A stretch of 64,000 nucleotides of DNA from Ovis canadensis (taxonomy: Eukaryota; Chordata; Mammalia; Artiodactyla; Bovidae): contig NC_091247.1 in NCBI RefSeq assembly GCF_042477335.2, positions 227,254,001 through 227,318,000 of the forward strand. Reading direction: 5' to 3'. The notes beneath the pieces were generated by a model. It made no database searches. It had not been told where the DNA came from and was given only the letters and a program-made list of their open reading frames with translations. Positions 33,965-45,907 of this stretch are shown here, piece after piece. The position numbers and the translations under genes are program-made. Position 1 is the first letter of the stretch, and each line of letters begins with the position of its first letter.

Positions 33965-36545
33965 CTAAATCTCAAAAATGACAGAATGATCTCTGTTCAT
34001 CTCCAAGGCAAACCATTCAATATCACAGTTATCCAAGTCTATGCCCCAACCAGTAACGCTGAAGAAACTGAAGTGGAACAGTTCTATGAAGACCTATAAG
34101 ACCTTTTAGAACTAACACCCAAAAAAGATGCCCTTTTCATTATAGGGGAATGGAATGCAAAAGGAGGAAGTCAAGAAACACCTGGAGTAACAGCAAATTT
34201 GGCCTTGGAATGCGGAATGAAGCAGGGCAAAGACTAATAGAGTTTTGCCAAGAAAATGCACTAGTCATAGCAAACACCCTCTTCCAAAAACACAAGAGAA
34301 GACTCTACACATGGACATCCCAGATGGTCAACACCGAAATCAGATTGATTATATTCTTTGCAGCCAAAGATGAAGAAGCTCTATACAGTCAACAAAAATA
34401 AGACCGGGAGCTGACTGTGGCTCAGATCATGAACTCCTTATTACCAAATTCAGATTCAAATTGAAGAAAGTAGGGAAAACCACTAGACCATTCAGGTATG
34501 ACCTCAATCAAATCCCTTATGATTATACAGTGGAAGTGAGAAATAGATATAAGGGCCTAGATCTGATAGATAGAGTGCCTGAGGAACTATGGAATGAGGT
34601 TCGTGACATTGTACAAGAGACAGGGATCAAGACCATCCCCAAGGAAAAGAAATGCAAAAAAGCAAAATGGCTGTCTGGGGAGGCCTTACAAATAGCTGTG
34701 AAAAGAAGAGAGGCGAAAAGCAAAGGAGAAAAGGAAAGATATAAGCATCTGAATGCAGAGTTCCAAAGAATAGCAAGAAGAGGTAAGAAAGCCTTCTTCA
34801 GTGATCAATGCAAAGAAATAGAGGAAAACAATAGAATGGGAAAGACTAGAGATCTCTTCAAGAAAATTAGAGACATCAAGGGAACATTTCATGCAAAGAT
34901 GGGCTCGATAAAGGACAGAAATGGTATGGACCTAACAGAAGCAGAAGATATTAAGACGAGGTGGCAAGAATACACGGAAGAACTGTACAAAAAAGACCTT
35001 CACGACCCAGATAATCACGATGGTGTGATCACTCATCTAGAGCCAGCCATCTTGGAATGTGAAGTCAAGTGGGCCTTAGAAAGTATCACTACGAACAAAG
35101 CTAGTGGAGGTGATGGAATTCCAGTTGAGCTCTTTCAAATCCTAAAAGATGATGCTGTGAAAGTGCTGCACTCCATATGCCAGCAAGTTTGGGAAACTCA
35201 GCAGTGGCCACAGGACTGGAAAAGGTCAGTTTTCATTCCAATCCCAAAGAAAGGCAATGCAAAAGAATGCTCAAACTACTGCACAATTGCACTCATCTCA
35301 CATGCTAGTAAAGTAATGCTCAAAATTCTCCAAGCCAGGCTTCAGCAATATGTGAACCGTGAACTTCCAGATGTTCAAGCTGGTTTTAGAAAAGGCAGAG
35401 GAAGCAGAGATCAAAGTGCCAACATCTGCTGGATCATGGAAAAAGCAAGCGAGTTCCAGAAAAACATCTATTTCTGCTTTATTGACTATGCCAAAGCCTT
35501 TGACTGTGTGGATCACAATCAACTGTGGAAAATTCTGAAAGAGATGGGAATACCAGACCACCTAACCTTCCTCTTGAGAAATCTGTATGCAGGTCAGGAA
35601 GCAACAGTTAGAACTGGACATGGAACAACAGACTGGTTCCAAATAGGAAAAGGAGTACATCAAGGCTGTATATTGTCACCCTGCTTATTTAACTTATATG
35701 CAGAATACATCATGAGAAATTCTGGGCTGGAAGAAACACAAGCTGGAATCAAGATTGCTGGGAGAAATATCAATAACCTCAGATATGCAGATAACATCAC
35801 CCTTATGGCAGAAAGTGAAGAGGAGCTAAAAAGCCTCTTGATGAAAGTGAAAGAGGAGAGCGAAAAAGTTGGCCTAAAGCTCAACATTCAGAAAATGAAG
35901 ATCATGGCATCCAGTCCCATCACTTGATGGGGAAACAGTAGAAACAGTGTCAGACTTTATTTTTTGGGGCTCCAAAATCACTGCAGATGGTGACTGCAGC
36001 CATGATATTAAAAGATGCTTACTCCTTGGAAGAAAAGTGATGACCAACCCAGATAGTATATTCAAAAGCAGAGACATTACTTTGCCGACTAAGGTTCGTC
36101 TAGTCAAGGCTATGGTTTTTCCAGTGGTCACGTATGGATGTGAGAGTTGGACTGTGAAGAAGGCTGAGCGCCGAAGAATTGATGCTTTTGAACTGTGGTG
36201 TTGGAGAAGACTCTTGAGAGTCCCTTGGACTGCAAGGAGATCCAACCAGTCCATTCTGAAGGAGATCAACCCTGGGCTTTCTTTGGAAGGAACGGTACTG
36301 GGGCTGAAACTCCAGTATTTTGGCCACCTCATGCAAAGAGTTGACTCATTGGAAAAGACTCTGATGTTGGGAGGGATTGAGGGCAGGAGGAGAAGGGGAC
36401 AACCGAGGATGAGATGGCTGGATGGCATCACGGACTCGATGGACATGAGTCTGAGTGAACTCCAGGAGATGGTGATGGACAGGGAGGCCTGGCGTGCTGC
36501 GATTCATGGGTCACAAAGAGTCGGACACGACTGAGTGACTGAACT
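33965..36545 (+). mobile_element. Long BovB copy (endonuclease, RT, 3' end)
   Basis: Runs from AAATCTCAAAAATGACAGAA to GTCGGACACGACTGAGTGAC, missing only the 5' UTR and first part of the endonuclease. The endonuclease part (to about 34460) has a TAA at about 34097 and frameshifts. From 34461 the RT region is open, and the C-terminal region (35947-36534) is in another frame. It is among the better-kept RT copies here but cannot produce the full protein. Confidence 0.94.
34461..35927 (+). pseudogene. BovB RT open frame, 488 codons, polymerase box altered
   Basis: The frame holds the pre-RT linker (DRVPEELWNEVRDIVQETGI), RT fingers and palm. Motif A is FIDYAKAFD with Asp342. The template-grip [16 protein letters not shown] follows, and the catalytic box at 442-445 is YADN where active copies have YADD. 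The second catalytic Asp is therefore lost, and the endonuclease is separated by stops upstream. It is a LINE remnant, not a host gene. Confidence 0.9.
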
Positions 36546-36919
36546 TACTTACTTATTTACCTAAGCTGGGTCCTTTATATGGTAAGGATGAAAATATTAC
36601 ATACAGCAAGTTGACTAGTAATTATACTTTCACATTAAGAAAATTATCATTCAATTTCTAAGGCACTAGAAAGTTTATAATGAATGAGGTTCACACAGAA
36701 TCAAACAGGAAAATTCACAAGCTACTAGTCAGAAAGGACCAAGAAATCTCCAGTATAATGTTTCTCTCAATGAAGAAAAAGAAGGGCTCACTCATTTGGT
36801 AACTAGTTGTGTGCATATTATGTGCTTAGGATGGTTAGGCAGGAGGGGAGGCTGGAGATAGGAAGGCTGAATAGGAAAACATGTAGCTAGAGGTTTAAGT
36901 GATAAGGATTTAGAAGAGT
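36546..36919. other. Unique sequence between BovB and BOV-A2
   Basis: Nothing recognised beyond four ACTT-type repeats at 36543-36560. Confidence 0.5.
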
Positions 36920-36932
36920 CACTATGATGAGC

Positions 36933-37169
36933 CTGGAAAATCCCATGGATGGACGAGTCTGGTAGGCTGCAATCCACGGAGTTGCTAAGAGTGAGATACA
37001 ACTGAAAGATTTCACTCTCACTTTTCCTTTCATGCATTGGAGAAGGAAATGGCAACCCACTCCAGTGTTCTTGCCTGGAGAATCCCAGGGACGGGGGAGC
37101 CTGGTTGGCTGCCTTCTATAGCGTCACACAGAGTCAGACACCACCGAAGCGACTTAGCAGCAGCACCAG
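36933..37169 (+). mobile_element. BOV-A2 SINE
   Basis: CTGGAAAATCCCATGGATGG to GAAGCGACTTAGCAGCAGCA. Perfect 13-bp duplication CACTATGATGAGC at 36920-36932 and 37170-37182. Confidence 0.95.
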
Positions 37170-37400
37170 CACTATGATGAGCAGGAAAGAGGACCTGAGA
37201 CAGTGGGAAGAGATGAAGAGCCACTTGCAGTATCTGTGGCATTCCCAGCAGTAGGCATGCAATGATTGCTGAAATTACAGGTGAAAAGGGACGCTGGGCT
37301 GGAAATGAGACCTGGGCTCTGCCGCTAACCAACTGGATGGCTTTGCCTAGTCATGTAGCATCCTAAAGGGTCTGCATTATAAGTTCTCTTTTGGTTCATA

Positions 37401-37615
37401 AGTGAAAGTGAAAGTGAAGTCACTCAGTCGTGTCCGACTCTTTGCAACCCGTGGACTGTAGCCCACCAAGCTCCTCTGTCCATGGGATTCTCCAGGCAAG
37501 AATACTGGAGTGGGTTGCCATTTCCTTCTACAGGGGATCTTCCCGACCCAGGGATCGAACCCAGATCTCCCACATTGCAGGCAGATGCTTTAACCTCTGC
37601 ATCACCAGGGAAGCC
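37401..37615 (-). mobile_element. Bov-tA SINE
   Basis: AGTGAAAGTGAAAGTGAAGT tail to CTCTGCATCACCAGGGAAGC head. Low divergence. Confidence 0.92.
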
Positions 37616-38280
37616 ATTTTGTTCACAAAAACACTTAAAGAGCATGCTTCTGGAGATCGAAACAGAACGGGGATTGAGCGTCTCCTATGGAGGTATGAGT
37701 CAGCAGTGGCCTGCTGCAGGAGCAGGAGCTCTGGGTGCAGCAGACCTGGGTGTGGCATAAGCCATCTTGGAGGAGGTAGCCATTAACCCCACCATAGAGC
37801 TGCCGGAACTTACACAGGACTGGGGAAACAGACTCTTGGAAACCACAAACAAAACCTTGTGTGCACCAGGACCCAGGAGAAAGGAGCAGTGACCCCAAAA
37901 AGACTGACCCAGACTTGCCTCGGAGGGTTCAGGAGTCTCTGGTGGAGGCATGGGTCAGTGGCGCCTGCTGCAGGGCTGGGGGCACTGAGTGTGGCAGTGC
38001 CTGCAGGGGATCTTTTGAAGGAGGTTGACATTATCTTCATTACCTCCACCACAGTTTGGCTCCAAGTAAATAACAGGGGGGGAATACAGCCCCACCTATC
38101 AATAGAAAATTGGATTAAAGATTTACTGAGTATGGCCCCACCCATCAAAACAAGACCTTTCCCCCTCAGTCAGTCTCTCCCATCAGGAAGCTTCCATAAG
38201 CCTCTTATCCTTCTCCATCAGAGGGCAGACAGCCTGAAAATCACACAGAAAACTAACCAGTCTGATCACAGGGACCACCA

Positions 38281-39730
38281 GTCAGTTCAGTTCAGTCACT
38301 CAGTCGTTGTCCACCCAAACTCTTGCCCATTGAGTCGGTGATACCATCCAGCCATCTCATCCTCTGTCATCCCCTTCTCCTCCTGCCCCCAATCCCTCCC
38401 AACATCAGAGCCTTTTCCAATGAGTCAACTCTTTGCATGAGGTGGCCAAAGTACTGGAGTTTCAGCTTCAGCATCGGTCCTTCCAATGAACACCCAGGGC
38501 TGATTTCCTTCAGAATGGACTGGTTGGATCTCCTTGCAGTCCAAGGCACTCTCAAGAGTCTTCTCCAACACCACACTTCAAAAGCATCAGTTCTTCAGCA
38601 CTCAGCCTTCTTCACAGCCCAACTCTCACATCCATACGTGACTACTGGAAAAACCATAGCCTTGACTAGACGGACCTCTGTTGGCAAAGTAATATCTCTG
38701 CTTTTCAAAATGCTATCTAGGTTGGTCATAATTTTTTTTCCAAGGAGTAAGTGCCTTTTAATTTCATGGCTGCAATTACCACCTTCAGTGATTCTGGAGC
38801 CCAGAAAAATAAAGTCTGACACTGTTTCCACTGTTTCCCCATCTATTTCCCATGAAATAATGGGACCAGATGTCATGATCTTAGTTTCTGAATGTTGAGC
38901 TTTAAGCAAACTTTTTCACTCTCCTCTTTCACTTTCCTCAAGAGGCTTTCTAGCTCCTCTTCACTTTCTTCCATAAGGGTGGTGTCATCTGCATATCTGA
39001 GGTTATTGATATTTCTCCCAGCAATCTTGATTCCAGCTTGTGCTTAGCCCAGTGTTTCTCATAATGTACTCTGCATATAAATTAAATAAGCAGGGTGACA
39101 ATATACAGCCTTGATGGACTCCTTTTCCTATTTGGAACCAGTCTGTTGTTCCATGTCCAGTTCTAACTGTTGCTTCCTGACCTGCATATAGGTTTCTCAA
39201 GAGGCAGGTCAGGTGGTCTGGTATTCCCATCTCTTTCAGAATTTTCCACAGTTGATTGTGATCCACACAGTCAAAGGCTTTGGCATAGTCAATAAAGCAG
39301 AAATAGATGCTTTTCTGGAACTCGCTTGCTTTTTCCATGATCCAGCAGATGTTGGCACTTTGATCTCTGCTTCCTCTGCCTTTTCTAAAACCAGCTTGAA
39401 CATCTGGAAGTTCACGGTTCACATATTGCTGAAGCCTGGCTTGGAGAATTTTGAGCATTACTTTACTAGCATGTGAGATGAGTGCAATTGTGCAGTAGTT
39501 TGAGCATTCTTTTGCATTGCCTTTCTTTGGGATTGGAATGAAAACTGACCTTTTCCAGTCCTGTGGCCACTGCTGAGTTTTCCAAACTTGCTGGCATATT
39601 GAGTGCAGCACTTTCACAGCATCATCTTTCAGGATTTGAAAGAGCTCAACTGGAATTCCATCACCTCCACTAGCTTTGTTCGTAGTGATGTTTTCCAAGG
39701 CCCACTTGACTTCACATTCCAGAATGTCTA
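38281..39730 (-). mobile_element. 5'-truncated BovB nested in the composite, inverted
   Basis: Tail at 38281 (inverted CAGTTCAGTTCAGTCACTCA); RT frame 39698-39003 with FCFIDYAKAFDCVDHNQLWK and [20 protein letters not shown]. The YADD box lies beyond a frameshift (complement of 38988-39002). No clear target duplication is seen at its ends. Confidence 0.92.
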
Positions 39731-40220
39731 GCCTTGTCTAACTCAATGAAACTATGAGCCATGTCATGTAGGGCTACCCAAGACGGACAGGTCATGGTGG
39801 AGTGTTCTGACAAAACGTGGTTTGCTGGAGAAGAGAATGGCAAACCACTTCAGTATTCTTGCCTTGAGAACACCATGAACAGTATGAAAAGACAAAAAGA
39901 TAGGACACGGAAAGATGAATTCCAAAGTCGGTAGGTGCCCAATCTCTACTGGAGATCATGGGAAAAATAACTCCAGAAAGAATGAAGAGATGAAGCCAAA
40001 TCAAAAACAGCATCAAGTAGTGGATATGACTGGTGATAGAAGTAAAGTCCAATGCTGTAAAGAGCAATATTGCATAGGAACCTGGAATGTTAGGTCCATG
40101 AATCAAGGCAAATTGGAAGTGGCCAAACAGGAGATGGCAAGAGTGAACATCGACATTTTAGGAGTCGGCGAATGGACTGGAATGGGTGAATTTAACTCAG
40201 ATGACCATTATATCTACTAC

Positions 40221-41532
40221 TCGCTGGGAGCCGCCACGGGAGACCCCACCCATGACAGGGTCATGTGGAAGAGAACTGTTAAGCAAGGCTTCAGAACTCA
40301 AGGGGCTCCCTAGGCTTTCTCGAGCATCTACCCCAGAACCAGAATCTGTCTGTTTTACTGTTTCTTGACTTTCACCAACTCCTCTGACATTAACAGGGGG
40401 CTAACCCTGACCATCCTTCTCTGGAGAAAATCAACTTAGGGCTATAGCTAATAAGTTTCCTGGATATGAGAGGAATATTTCAAATCAAACCCCCTCTGTT
40501 AGCATTCTAGCTTGCTCGGCAGGTATATCCAGACTCTTACAGCTACGCATATGATTATTTACAGCCTCCCAACTGTGAGAGGCATGGAAAGCCTAAAACA
40601 TAGAGCCTTTGAAAGAGTTAAAAGTTATTAGAGTAGTTCTAGTGCTGGTGTAGGATTTCATTATTGGGCCAATGCTTGTTGCTAAGTTCCCATATCCCTT
40701 ATCCACTGCACCTGGGAATGCATTAGTTAACATAGTGAGAATGCAAGAAAAACAAGTGTAGCCTTGAAATTAACCACATCAGACTTTTGAGCTAATTGGT
40801 TCTTTCTTGTAACTCACTGTACCTTTGCTCTGTGAAAAACGTTAACTCTGTTTGGCATTTTCTGAGGCTAACATAGATTAGAAATATAAAGAAAAAACAC
40901 TTTGAGGGAAAATCAGTTTTCTGGTTGAGCAGCCTTTATCAAAAGAGGGTCATAAAATGTTCACAGGCCTCTAAGGCCAGAAGATACTGTAGACATCATC
41001 ATTTGTGGAAAAGGTATGCAGAAAAATCCTGGTTTTGATAAGGGCAAAACTGCTGGAATGTTGGGCTGACTCTGTATGACCTTGTGTCTTTAATTTTCCT
41101 CTATGTATGAAAAAGTATATGAGTACCTTTTGAAAATAAAGCTATGGATCTCGCTGATCAAAGCAGCTTGGTCTCCTCATGTCAATCATTTTCCTCCTCT
41201 TACTCTCTCTTTCAGGCTAGTTCCCATCTGGAGTACAGAGGTCCGCCATGTCTACTTATTTGCCTGGGTTTCTAAGACCTGAAGGGGAAGGCGCCCTGCG
41301 CCTTCACTCCCTGGGGAGACCAGGAGAGCACCTGTGGCCTTACGTAGACGGTGCAAGTCTCTTGTCTTGAGACTTTATTGATTTTCTGTATAAACCAAAG
41401 AACATCAGCCTCTTTTCTTCTCTCCTCTATTTTCTTATCTATAACATTCTTTCCTTCTCTCTCTCTAAATCAATCGCCGATGCCATTTCTCCTTCGGGTT
41501 TCCCTGGATTGTGCGGGCGCTGGACCCTGGCA
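40221..41532 (+). mobile_element. Solo ERV LTR inserted in BovB
   Basis: 1312 bp ending in CA, flanked by ACTAC at 40216-40220 and 41533-41537. Removing it rejoins BovB as CTACTACTGTGGGCAAGAAT. Contains AATAAA at 41135 with a TATA-like GTATATGAG upstream, and lacks any viral coding region, so it is a recombined solo LTR. Starts TC, a one-base change from the usual TG. Confidence 0.9.
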
Positions 41533-44261
41533 ACTACTGTGGGCAAGAATCCCTTAGAAGAAATGAGATAGCCATCAAAGTCAACAAGAGTCCAAAATGC
41601 AGTATTTGGAAGCAATCTCAAAAATGACAGAATGATCTCTGTTCGTTTCCAAGGCAAACCATTCAATATTACAGTAATCCTAGTCTATGCCTCAACCAGT
41701 AACGCTGAAGAAGCTGAACAGTTCTATGAAGACCTACAAGACCTTTTAGAATTAACCCAAAAAAGATGTCTTTTTCATTATAGGGGACTGGAATGCAAGA
41801 GTAGGAAGTCAAGAAATACCTGGAGTAACAGCAAATTTGGCTTGGAGTACAGAATGAAGCAGGGCAAAGGCTAATAGTTTTGCCAAGAGAACACACTGGT
41901 CATAGCAAACACCCTTTTCCAACAACACAAGAGAAGACTCTACACATGGACATCACCAGATGGTCAATACCGAAATCAGATTATTATATTCTTTGCAGCC
42001 GAAGATGGAGAAGCTCTATACAGTCAGCAAAAATAAGACCGGGAGCTGACTATGGCTCAGATCATGAACTTCTTATTGCCAAATTCAGACTTAAATTGAA
42101 GAAAGTAGGGAAAACCGCTAGACCATTCAGGTATGACCTAAATAAAATCTCTTACCATTATACAGTGGAAGTGACAAATAGATTCAAGGGATTAGATCTG
42201 ATATACAGAGTGCCTGAAAAACTATGGATGGAGGTTCATGAGACTGTACAGGAGGCAGTGATCAAGACCATCCCCAAGAAAAAGAAATGCAAAAAGGCAA
42301 AATGGTTGTCTGAGGAGGCCTTACAAATAACTGATAAGAAGAGAAGCTAAAGGCAAAGGAGAAAAGGAAAGATATAAGCATCTGAATGCAGAGTTCCAAA
42401 GAATAGCAAGGAGAGATAAGAAAGCCTTCCTCAGTGATCAATGCAAAGAAACAGAGGAAAACAACAGAATGGGAAAGACTAGAGACCTCTTCAAGAAAAT
42501 TAGAGCTAGCAAGGCAACATGTCATGCAAAGATGGGCTCGACAAAGGACAGAAATGGTATGGACCTAACAGAAGCAGAAGATATCAAGAAGAGGTGGCAA
42601 GAATACACAGAAGAACTGTACAAGAAAGATCTTCACGACCCAGATAATCACGATGGTGTGATCACTCACCTAGAGACAGACATTCTGGAATGAAAGTCAG
42701 GCGAGATTTAGGAAGCATCACTACGAACAAAGCTAATAGAGGTGATGAAACTCCAGTTGAGCTGTTACAAATCCTAAAAGATGATGCTGTGTAAATGCTG
42801 CACTCAATATGCCAGCAAGTTTGGAAAACTCAGCAGTGGCCACAGGACTGGAAAAGGTCAGTTTTCATTCCAATCCCAAAGAAAGGTAATGCCAAAGAAT
42901 TCTCAAACTATCACACAATTGCACACATCTCACACGCTAGCAAAGTAATGCTCAAAATTCTCCAAGCCAGGCTTCAGCAGTACGTGAACCATGAACTTCC
43001 AGATGTTCAAGCTGGATTTAGAAAAGGCAGAGGAACCAAGATCAAATTGCCAACATCCGCTGGATCATTGAAAAAGCGAGTTCCAGAAAAACATCTATTT
43101 CTGCTTTATTGACTATGCCAAAGCCTTTGACTGTGTGGATCACAATAAACTGTGGAAAATTCTGAAAGAGATGGGAATACCAAATCACCTGACCTGCCTC
43201 TTGAGAAATCTGTATGCAGGTAAGGAAGCAACAGTTAGAACTGGACATGGAACAAGAGACTGGTTCCAAATAGGAAAAGGAGTCCATCAAGGCTGTATAT
43301 TGTTACCCTGCTTATTTAACATATACGCAGAGTACATGAGAAATGCTGGACTGGATGAAGCACAAGCTGGAATTGAGATTGCCAGGAGAAATATCAATAA
43401 CCTCAGATATGCAGATGACACCACCTTTATGGCAGAAAGTAAAGAACCAAAGAGCTCCTTGGTGATAGAGGAGAGTGAAAAAGTTGGCTTAAAACTCAAC
43501 ATTCAGAAAACTAAGATCATGACATGTGGTCATCACTTCATGGCAAATAGATGAGGAAACAGTGGAAACAGTGACAGACTTTGTTGTTTGGGGCTCCAAA
43601 ATCACTGCAGGTGGTGACTGCAGCCATGAAAGTAAGACGCTCGCTCCTTGCAAGAAAAGTTGACCAACCTAGACAACATATTAAAAAGCAGAGATATTTC
43701 TTTGCCAACAAAGGTCCGTCTAGTCCAGGCTATGGTTTTTCCAGTAGTCATGTATGCATGTGAGACTTGGACTATAAAGAAAGCTGAGCACCAAGGAATT
43801 GATGTTTTTGAACTGTGGTGTTGAAGACTCTTGAGAGTCCCTTGGACAGCAAGGAGATCCAACCAGTCCATCATTGGAAGGACTGATGCTGAAGCTGAAA
43901 CTCCATACTTTGGCCACCTGATGTGAAGAACTGACTCATTGGAAAAGATCCTGATGCTGGGAAAGACTGAAGGCAGGAGGAGAAGGGGATGACAGAGGAT
44001 AAGATGGTTGGATGGCATCATCAACTCAATGGACGAGTTTGAGTGAAGTCTGGTAGCTGGTGATGGACAGGGAAGCCTGGTGTGCTGCAGTCCATGGGGT
44101 CACAGAGTCAGACACGACTGAGCAACTGAACTGAACTGAACGTGTAATCCTTGTATCTAGATAAGCAGTCTTTACACACCAGTCCATGAATAGGCTTTTA
44201 GGAATGGTTCATAAACATCCTGAAATTATATGCAGATTGGTTCCCTACATGATGATGTTCT

Positions 44262-44453
44262 TGCGTGCTCAATGTGCAACTCTTTGCAACCTTATGGACT
44301 GTAGCCTGCCAGGCTCCTCGGTTCATCGGATTTTTCCAGACAAGTATACTGGAGTGGGTTGCCATTTCCTTCTCCAAGGGATCTTTCCAACCCAGGGACA
44401 GAGTCCACATCTCCAGCATTGCAGGTGAATTCTTTACTGCTGAGCCACTAGGG
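44262..44453 (-). mobile_element. Bov-tA SINE
   Basis: Inverted tail CAACTCTTTGCAACCTTATG to inverted head ACTGCTGAGCCACTAGGGAC. It separates the L1 3' end from unique sequence to the left. Confidence 0.85.
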
Positions 44454-44458
44454 ACGAC

Positions 44459-44477
44459 ATGGATCAAGATGTGGTGT

Positions 44478-44509
<32 letters not shown>

Positions 44510-44828
44510 ACCATGGAATATTACTCAGCCATAAAAAGGAACGGATGCCATGTGCAGCAACATGGATGGACCTAGAAATTATCCTACTGAGGTAAGCCAG
44601 CTAAAGACAAATATGATATTGCTTATATATGGAATCTAAAAAAATGATACAAATTAACTTCTTACAGAACAGAAATAGACTCACAGACATAGGAAACAAA
44701 CCAGGGTTAGGAAGGGGAGATGTGGGGGTGGGGCATAAATTAGGAGTTTGTGATTAACATATACACAGCACTGCTATACACAAAATAACCAACTAAGGAC
44801 TTACTGTATAGCACAGGGAACTATGCAT
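44459..44828 (+). mobile_element. L1 3' end (end of ORF2 and 3' UTR)
   Basis: GGAATATTACTCAGCCATAA, GCCATGTGCAGCAACATGGA, AGACTCACAGACATAGGAAA and TGTATAGCACAGGGAACTAT are standard cetartiodactyl L1 3' strings. It runs directly into the inverted NUP50 intron 3 copy. No poly-A tail is visible at the join. Confidence 0.88.
44477..44512. repeat. (CA)n microsatellite within L1
   Basis: About 16 CA units with one interruption, at the position where L1 consensus already has a short CA run. Confidence 0.9.
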
Positions 44829-45064
44829 ACATTTAAAAAGCATTCTTGATAGATTACATAAAAGGACAATTTTTTTTAAAAGCATTTATTGATCTGATTG
44901 CTCCCAGAGGTGGAAATACTCTACAACTCAGAAATCATATTAGTGTTTAGTACCAGAAACTGTAAGAAAACACTTCAATTCAAACCCAACATTTCTACAG
45001 CTTTGCTTTCTTCATGGCTCTATTCTTCAAGACTTCCTCAGTGGCCGCCAAGAACGTTCCCAAC
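44829..45064 (-). pseudogene. Inverted partial copy of NUP50 exon 3 and intron 3
   Basis: The complement of this stretch aligns with 52950-53178. It contains GTTGGGAACGTTCTTGGCGG, then TGAGGAAGTCTTGAAGAATA and GAGCCATGAAGAAAGCAAAG, the NUP50 exon 3 sense sequence. It continues into intron 3 through TGAGTTGTAGAGTATTTCCA and CTCTGGGAGCAATCAGATCA almost without change. The exon-like part (about 44974-45064) carries substitutions, a stop near the basic cluster and a small insertion at the donor, so it cannot serve as an exon. Because intron is included it is not an ordinary processed pseudogene. The upstream edge coincides with the exon 3 acceptor. Confidence 0.9.
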
Positions 45065-45084
45065 TCTTGATTCTGCATGAATGC

Positions 45085-45345
45085 ATGCTAACTTTCTTTG
45101 CACTTTCAAGTGTGGACTAAAACATATAGCCACACCCTGAAAGCAGACAGTTATTTTACTTGGTGGGATGTTTCGGACTCCCAGCCCAGGAGACAGCATC
45201 TCAATAGCTCTCAGACAACTGCTCCCAAGAGGCAGGAGGGAAAGTCAGGCTATACACAAGTTTGCAACAAAAGGAGCAGGCAAGTCTGAACATCAAAGAC
45301 CAGGTATCACTGAATTCACTCCTTTCATAAGCACCTCAGCCATCT
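45085..45345 (-). mobile_element. ERV LTR 3' fragment
   Basis: The complement contains GCCTGACTTTCCCTCCTGCC, TTGGGAGCAGTTGTCTGAGA and CTGTCTCCTGGGCTGG. The same order of motifs is seen at 1361-1595, a pattern I associate with ruminant ERV LTR ends. It directly abuts the NUP50 exon 3 copy. Confidence 0.6.
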
Positions 45346-45428
45346 GGAACCAATCCTGTTTCCTCATTCACTTTGTTTCTTATACTTCTTGTTTATTAAT
45401 AACGCAGGAGATGTTTTCATTTCACACA

Positions 45429-45711
45429 TTTCGCGTCCAACTCTCTGCGATTCCCCTAGAATTCTCCAGGCCAGAATACTGGAGTGGGTAGCCTTTCCCT
45501 TCTCCAGAGGATGTTCCCAACCCAGGGATGGAAGCCTGGTCTCCAGCACTGCAGGCAGATTCTTTAAAAGCTGAGTCACCAAGAAAGGCCAAGAATAGTG
45601 GAGTGAGTAGCCTATCCCTTCTCTAGGGGATCTTCCCAACTCCAGAATCCAACTGGGGTCTCCCTCATTGCAGGCAGATTCTTTACCAGCTGAGCTACCA
45701 AGGAAGCCGGT
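45429..45711 (-). mobile_element. Bov-tA SINE with partly duplicated head
   Basis: Two successive tRNA-type heads (ending AAGCTGAGTCACCAAGAAAG and CAGCTGAGCTACCAAGGAAG) follow one inverted tail. Flanked by ATTTCACACA at 45419-45428 and 45712-45721, so the dimer entered as one unit. Confidence 0.85.
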
Positions 45712-45907
45712 ATTTCACACAAGTAAATCATAAACCCTGCCTGGAGGAAAAAATAAGGTTAAGAACCATGGTTCATAAGAACGTTCCTTTTCTGAAGCAA
45801 TTTTTGCTGACTAGTAACGGATCTAATTCCCATAGCGACCTATTAACTGTAAGGCAAGGAGCGTTTAAATTGCTTTGTACAAATTTATTCATTCTCTCAC
45901 AGCTCTG

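Larger units (their letters stand above)
37640..44138 (+). mobile_element. Composite near-full-length BovB with two nested insertions
   Basis: BovB pieces in order: 5' UTR 37640-38280 (ending TCACAGGGACCACCA), resumed at 39731 (GCCTTGTCTAACTCAATGAA) to 40220, and 41533-44138 to the tail ACTGAGCAACTGAACTGAAC. Between them lie an inverted BovB (38281-39730) and a solo LTR (40221-41532). The coding part is broken by many indels, but the RT box still reads YADD (RYADDTTFMAES). Its original length is about 3.7 kb. Confidence 0.88.

Noticed and set aside
30628..41532. A complete endogenous provirus between the two LTRs
   Set aside because: The interval holds no viral coding sequence, and BovB, SINEs and MIR account for much of it.
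44898..45080. 60-codon + strand frame resembling the minus-strand frame at 52897-53103
   Set aside because: The shared [13 protein letters not shown] is the antisense translation of NUP50 exon 3/intron 3 in both places, not a protein family; it did reveal the inverted copy.
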